Shown here: positions 59,226 through 64,000 of the stretch, in pieces
Position numbering within the stretch: the first letter of the stretch is position 1
How the letters are laid out: each line of letters starts with the position of its first letter
Source: Botryosphaeria dothidea
Lineage: Eukaryota; Ascomycota; Dothideomycetes; Botryosphaeriales; Botryosphaeriaceae
Direction: 5' to 3'
Assembly: GCA_011503125.2 (NCBI GenBank)
Contig: WWBZ02000033.1
Coordinates: 3,720,001 to 3,784,000 of the forward strand
DNA length: 64,000 bases
The notes under the pieces: model-generated
The model's database searches: none
The model's input: only the letters and a program-made list of their open reading frames with translations
What the model was told of the DNA's origin: nothing
Made by a program: the position numbers and the translations under genes

Positions 59226-59423
59226 GTAAGTCTGTTGAATATTTAAAGTCATGGATTGGGTGTGCTGATTATTCTACACATGTTCGACAAGAGACACACG
59301 GCGCGCAATTCCAGCTGGTGGGCCAACGGCAGAAAGGGAGAAATTTAGAAATGGCGGGGGATGGGGAATAATCTGCAACTACAAATGAGGACTAAATTCA
59401 CTTCTCACTTCAGGCTTCCAAGC

Positions 59424-61010
59424 TTATATCCTCGCCTCAGGGTGGAATCCCGTCTCTTGTCCAGCGTCTTCCTGCAGAACCCTCACAGCGTGCTCCCACG
59501 CATTGTGTGAAATGCACTTTTGAAGCACCGAAGCAACTTCGCCTGATTCACTCATAAGTATGGAGCTAGAAAGAACAGGAGGTTTGACTTACTCTGACCC
59601 CGTCCACCATCACGTCCCCTCTGGCGCGTAAAATCTTGCACAAATTCCGCCCTCTCCTTTCTGCACTGCTCGTACAACTGCAACCGACGTGGAATATCCT
59701 CAGGCGTCGTGCAAATAGGCAGCAGCGCGCCAAGAGCAGCAGCATCCTCTATCGCCTGCGCCGCGCCCTGCCCCATGTCTGCAACTCAATCAGTACGTGC
59801 GCATCACACAACTCCAGCACAACTCACAAGGCAGGAACGGATGCGCTGCATCCCCCAGCAGGGCAACCCGTCCGTTGATCCACGTCGGCAGGACATCCAT
59901 ATCCGCCAGGTCCCACACGGCGACATGGCCCTCCGGCGCCTTCTCCAACATGCGCAAGACCCGCGGCGCGAACCCTTCAAACGACCGGAGCAGCTTCTCC
60001 TTGTTCCCCGACGTGTTCCAGCCTGCCCGCAGCGTCAGCACGACATCATCAAACCGGCCATGGCAGCTCTTTCTCTCTCTCTCTCCTCACCTTTCTGGAT
60101 CACCCCGACCTCCTCCACCGGCACGAACGCCGCGCAGTTCATCAGCTGCCCGTCCTTGCACGGATAAAACACGATCCGGCGATCCGCCCCGGCCACCTCC
60201 GTCACCAGCCCGGGCTCGCCCACCAGCTCGCGGATCTCGGCATCGTCCTCGAGCACCGCGTGCGGCATCAGCCAGCGGTAGCAGCACTTGCCCGACGTCT
60301 TGGTGCCGTAGGCGCCGCCCGTCACGATGTTGCGGGCGACGGAGTGGACGCCGTCGGCCGCGAGCACGGCGTCGGCGGACGCGGTGGAGCCGTCGGCGAG
60401 GGTGACGGTGGCGCGGGCGCAGTCGACGTCTGCGACGGCGGCCGCCGTGTGCAGAGTGACGGGGATGCCGAGGCCGGACGGGCTGGTGGCCTTTTCTTTG
60501 AGGGCGGCGTGCAGGTCGACGCGGTGGACGAGCCAGTATTCCTGGTTGGTCAGCGGTGAGTGGTGGCGCGGAGGTTGGGGGGGGGGGGGGGGGGGGAGAG
60601 CAGCGCTTACGGCTTGCCAGTGCTTGCGGCCCTCGCCGACAGACATTGTACTTTGGTTCTGCGGAGGCGTGTTTGAGGGCCAACTGAAGGACGTTAGCGT
60701 ATGGGAGGTGTTGTCAAGGATGGAGAACGTACACCTTGATACGCGGTGCCTCCGAACTCCTCCGGGAAGATGCCGAGGCGGTTCAGGATGACGGTGAAGT
60801 TGGGTGCTACGTGGATGGCGGCGCCAACTTCACTGGCGAGGCGAGATCGTTCGTAGACCTGTAGGAAGTGGGTGGTGTTAGTAGCGCTTATGGTGTGCAA
60901 GCTGAGGTCTGGCATACCTCGACTTCATGGCCTTGTTGGCGAAGAGCAATGGCTGCGGTGAGGCCGCCTATGCCAGCGCCAATGATGATTATTTTGAGGT
61001 TCTGGACCAT
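59424..61010 (-). CDS. FAD-dependent monooxygenase, salicylate hydroxylase-like
   Basis: It starts MVQNLKIIIIGAGIGGLTAA, with the FAD-binding GxGxxG. Intron 1 begins at 60917 and joins GHEVE to VYERSRLASEVGAAI. Later exons carry FPEEFGGTAYQG, MSVGEGRKHWQA, EYWLVHRVDLHAALKE, the DG motif VLAADGVHSVARN, YRWLMPHAV, and the GD motif NGRVALLGDAAHPFLP followed by MGQGAAQAIEDAAALG. The gene ends HPEARI at 59424. These are the three sequence fingerprints of class A flavin hydroxylases; relatives hydroxylate salicylate and other aromatic acids or act in polyketide pathways. About seven exons; the junctions keep frame with GT-AG sites. The intron before EYWLVHR contains a run of about 20 G on the plus strand. 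Intact as far as I can read. Confidence 0.87.
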
Positions 61011-62399
61011 TGTGGAGTGTTATATCTCTTAGCTCCTTGCTTCAGGAAAAGATGTGAGGAGAGATGTGATAGTACAGATGTATGAGCTAAGCTATATTTT
61101 ATAGGCGGAGCCCGCAAGACTGCGTTGCAGTGCTGACCAGGGAGGCATGTTGCATGGAGAGAACCGGGAGAGCCGGCTTGCTGTGGGCACTGTTCCAGGA
61201 GGGGCTTTGCGCCTCTTTCGTACAATAAGTAGTATATTCCGGCCGGTTTGAGCGCTTTGATTTGTGGGTCGTTGATAAAATGCCGAAGGGGCACCATCAC
61301 AAGATCGGCAGAAGCACCGGAAACGGGGCGGTTGGATATGTGCGTGCGGGATGATCTGCAGTGAAACATCGACTTGAGTTTACCTTGAACGCGGTGCCCA
61401 TTCGAGGTGACAAACGCGTCATCGAACTCCATCTTGCAGAGTCAAAGAGACTGAAGACTGAAGAAATATTCGGAGTAGAGTTGGCATGCTTACTGCAGGT
61501 GCGAGACTGCGCGACTCGCAATTTGAGCCTCACGGGTCGGGCCTTACGCCGTGAAAAGTTTGTCTCCCGAGCCGCATGCAAGTCATGGTCTTCAAAGCCT
61601 TGCCACGCTCCCACTATCGGATATTGGCTACGATTAGCTTGCTGGGCATCTCTTTGTGGCATGATGTGGGCGCCCGATTTCATCCGTTGATCGGTGACCG
61701 ACTTGCCGATGTGCTCGGCCTTCTCGGTCTTCTCTTTCCCAAAGCGGAAATAATAGGGACTCGACGCCCAATTACATTGTTGTATCATCGGCCGAGCAGG
61801 TGTTTTCCGGCCCGGGAATGATGTTCAGGAAAGTCCGGTAATTCAGGCGACTTGTATACACGAAACACCACGTACTCCCTTTGACAGTGATTCCATATGT
61901 ATGAACTCCAAGGACAGCTCTTGAATCATTTCAGCCCCAGGTATCCCGTCGGCCTCAGTCCTTGCATTCCTGAAAACCCCACGGCATGTTTGAGTCTATG
62001 CTTAAAAAGCGAACAGCCTCTTTTTACGCAAAATTGATACGTCTAAAACTGTTTTGAAGTCAAGTACTGCCCCTTATCTTAGCATTAGTATTTGGTACTT
62101 TCCGTTCAACCTGGATGATCGATCGTCCTCAATTCTAGTCAGAGAGGGGCCTCCTGGATCTTTTGTTTGAGGAAAAGGAAGTAACCCTTGGTCACTGGTA
62201 TTGCACTGTTGGGATGTTGGTTGAGATGCAAAGACCTCATGGGTTGGAATTTCGAGCTCGAGCTGTAGAATCAAAACAAGGAAAGCGAATGACTAAGGAG
62301 ATGCGGATCCGGATCCCAAAACCCAACTTGAACGCCAAAAATCGAAAGCAGACAAAAAGGAAACCACCACTCTTCCGACCCCCATGCGCTATTCAGTGC
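61011..62399. other. Intergenic
   Basis: Upstream region of the monooxygenase and downstream region of the next secreted-protein gene. Frames such as 61361-61690 and 62163-62555 have no domain. Confidence 0.45.
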
Positions 62400-62847
62400 T
62401 CAGCAGAGCGAGTGCTCGGTGAGGAAAGTGTCAAGCTTGTCGATACAGCCAGAGCAGGAGCAGACCTGGAGATGATGGTCAGTGATTGGTTTGTGGAGAG
62501 GATGAGGTGGGGAAAATGCTTACAGCGCCGATGTCACCAGCAACGCAGGAGATGAGGTTGACAGGGTCCTTCTCGACAATGGCGCCGACGATGCAGACGC
62601 TGGAAGCGGCGACGGTGGCACAGCCAAGGAGAGAGCAGCTGGAAGACTTGATGGCGAACTCGAGGTTCTGGGCAAGAGCGGTGGCTGGAAAGAATGGAAT
62701 GTTAGTGACTAGATAGTAAGTGGAGTGAGATGTTGGAGGATGCTACTGACTCTCTTCCTGCCTCTTGCGGACAACGAGGTCATTGGGCATAGCCAGAGTG
62801 GTCATGGCAAGGACGGAGGTCATGATGGCGAAGGTGTTGAACATCAT
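62400..62847 (-). CDS. Small cysteine-rich secreted protein, intact
   Basis: Three exons (62847-62751, 62684-62524, 62465-62400) encode 107 aa in phase, with introns of 66 and 58 nt. The N-terminus MMFNTFAIMTSVLAMTTLAM is a signal peptide; NDLVVRKRQEE contains a dibasic KR that Kex2 could cut. The mature part is a helical, Ala/Val-rich protein with eight Cys: SSSC, LGC, SSVC, LISC, AVCSC, SGC and a final HSLC. The spacing resembles fungal calcium-binding/CBP-like secreted proteins, but I am not sure of the family. It contrasts with the two disabled secreted proteins in this window. Confidence 0.8.
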
Positions 62848-64000
62848 TTTGACTGATTTGGAAGATGGAGTTTTGCGGTAAAGAAGCTGTTGGCCGGAGG
62901 GTTGAGGAGAGCAAGGAAGCGTTCGAAGGTTGGCAGCTCAAAGAGGCTGCTTCAAGAGGAGGTAATCTGAGGAGGTGCTGAAGAACGTTGCTTGAGAGGC
63001 TGCTGGAGGAGAGTGGTGGTTAAGAGTGGTGAAGAAGAGTGGTGGAGATGCTTGGTTGAGAAGATTGTGTGGTTGATGCTGATTGAAGAGGACTTTGGAG
63101 ATGTTTATATACCTGAATCTTTCGATGGATTGTGCTCTACGGAGAACAGCTCCACTGTCTCTCATCGTTTGCATCTGAGCATTCTCGCTGGAGAACCTCC
63201 GCCCATCGCGCAAACAGTGTGCTCTCAGCCTCAGAGATCGGTTGGGATGGATGCTCACTCACAATGATTACTGTGCTGGTATTCCTACGATGGCTGCCTG
63301 GATTCCCATGCGGTAGGCAAGACCTGTGCCGATCTGTTTCGACTTCCGAGAGAGGCGCAGCCTGAGTAACGGGTTTCTGCGAAGAGGAACCTTGCAAACC
63401 CGACATATGGTAGCAACCTAAGCACATTGCTTTTTTGACCCGCACACGGATTTTGCAGTCGAGTTCCGAATCCTGTACATCCTTCACGGCACTGAAGCCT
63501 TCTGTTAATTTTGGAGGCCCCATTCCGCTTGGCTGTGCCGTTGGCCCGTGTTCATCCTTTTGTTGTGGGTCCCAATCCGAATGAGAGACAGAAGTGCAGA
63601 TCGGCGGGGGCGCCTTCTCAGAATTAAGCGAAGTCTAGTGGGGTAGGGCTGTGGTATGAGCTGAAAATAAACTGTGAGGAACAGAATCGTGTGTGCTTGG
63701 GGGCCAAAATTCCCCGAACGAGCGCTTGGGCCGAGAGCACCGCCCCAATCAGAACCAACTCAGCCGCATTCCATCCTATCTTCGGTACGGCCCGTAGTGA
63801 GCCGCATGTACTGTGCTGTTGCACAGTAATACCCTTGAAGAGTGATCCTTTTAGCCTCACTTGTCGGAAGTCCGAAGTCACCAACATCGGTGTGGCGTTG
63901 CTTGTCCGAGACTGTTCGGGGACTTTGTTTGTACGAAAAAAATAAAGAACGACTGTTTTCCTGATTGCTAGCACTCGACAGCACCAGACTCAGATTGATT
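62848..64000. other. Right-edge region, no clear gene
   Basis: Upstream region of the secreted protein, then short frames. A minus-strand frame 63523-63137 starts with a true ATG (MGPPKLTEGFSAVKDV) and holds KKAMCLGCYHMSG, but there is no domain I recognise; it may be a first exon or chance. Confidence 0.4.

Noticed and set aside
1..64000. CRISPR arrays, bacterial operons, riboswitches
   Set aside because: None seen; spliced genes and fungal families make the window eukaryotic.

Overview
This window reads as nuclear DNA of a filamentous ascomycete (Pezizomycotina). The evidence is short introns of about 45-70 nt with GTAAGT-like donors and CTRAC-like branch points, and several families typical of these fungi: a LaeA/UMTA-type methyltransferase, HET, NACHT with C2H2 fingers, DUF3433, DUF6536, CorA-like multidomain proteins and small cysteine-rich secreted proteins. 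C:G to T:A nonsense mutations in genes and transposons suggest RIP. I cannot name the species.

Layout. 0.8-12 kb: a disabled small secreted protein, then two large minus-strand genes. One is a B-box/GTPase/RING/patatin protein of about 1590 aa. The other is a CorA-like membrane protein of about 1455 aa. Both carry in-frame stops at places that look conserved. 12-16 kb: a solo LTR, a secreted protein and an arrestin-like gene. 16.9-18.2 kb: a C2H2-type pseudogene with several stops. 20-31 kb: mostly intact genes (DUF3433 membrane protein, acyl-protein thioesterase-like hydrolase, MFS carboxylate transporter, LaeA-like methyltransferase). 32-40 kb: an SNF2/RING helicase gene and a NACHT/C2H2 NLR-like gene, both damaged. 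41-44 kb: epoxide hydrolase and SDR. 44.7-50.6 kb: a DUF6536 membrane-protein gene split by a LINE and by a solo LTR. 53-56 kb: a decayed HET-domain gene. 56-62.9 kb: a second epoxide hydrolase, a disabled small secreted protein, a FAD monooxygenase and an intact cysteine-rich secreted protein.

The main theme is a transposon-rich block in which genes resembling fungal non-self recognition or defence genes (patatin/GTPase/RING, NACHT, HET) have been broken step by step, while metabolic genes beside them stay intact. Four insertions can be taken out on paper using their target-site duplications (TSDs), and each time the host reading frame closes: a LINE with a 16-bp TSD and a 148-bp LTR with a 5-bp TSD in the DUF6536 gene, and two members of one short TGATGG...CCATCA element, in the SNF2 gene and the HET gene, each with a 5-bp TSD. 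Other notable signals are a probable AT-AC intron that restores the P-loop of the NACHT gene, an ATAAGT donor in the SNF2 gene, a GC-AG intron in the methyltransferase, and an LTR ending almost on the SNF2 start codon.

All family names come from reading translated sequence and from memory of the families. No database search was run. Splice sites are chosen by frame and consensus.
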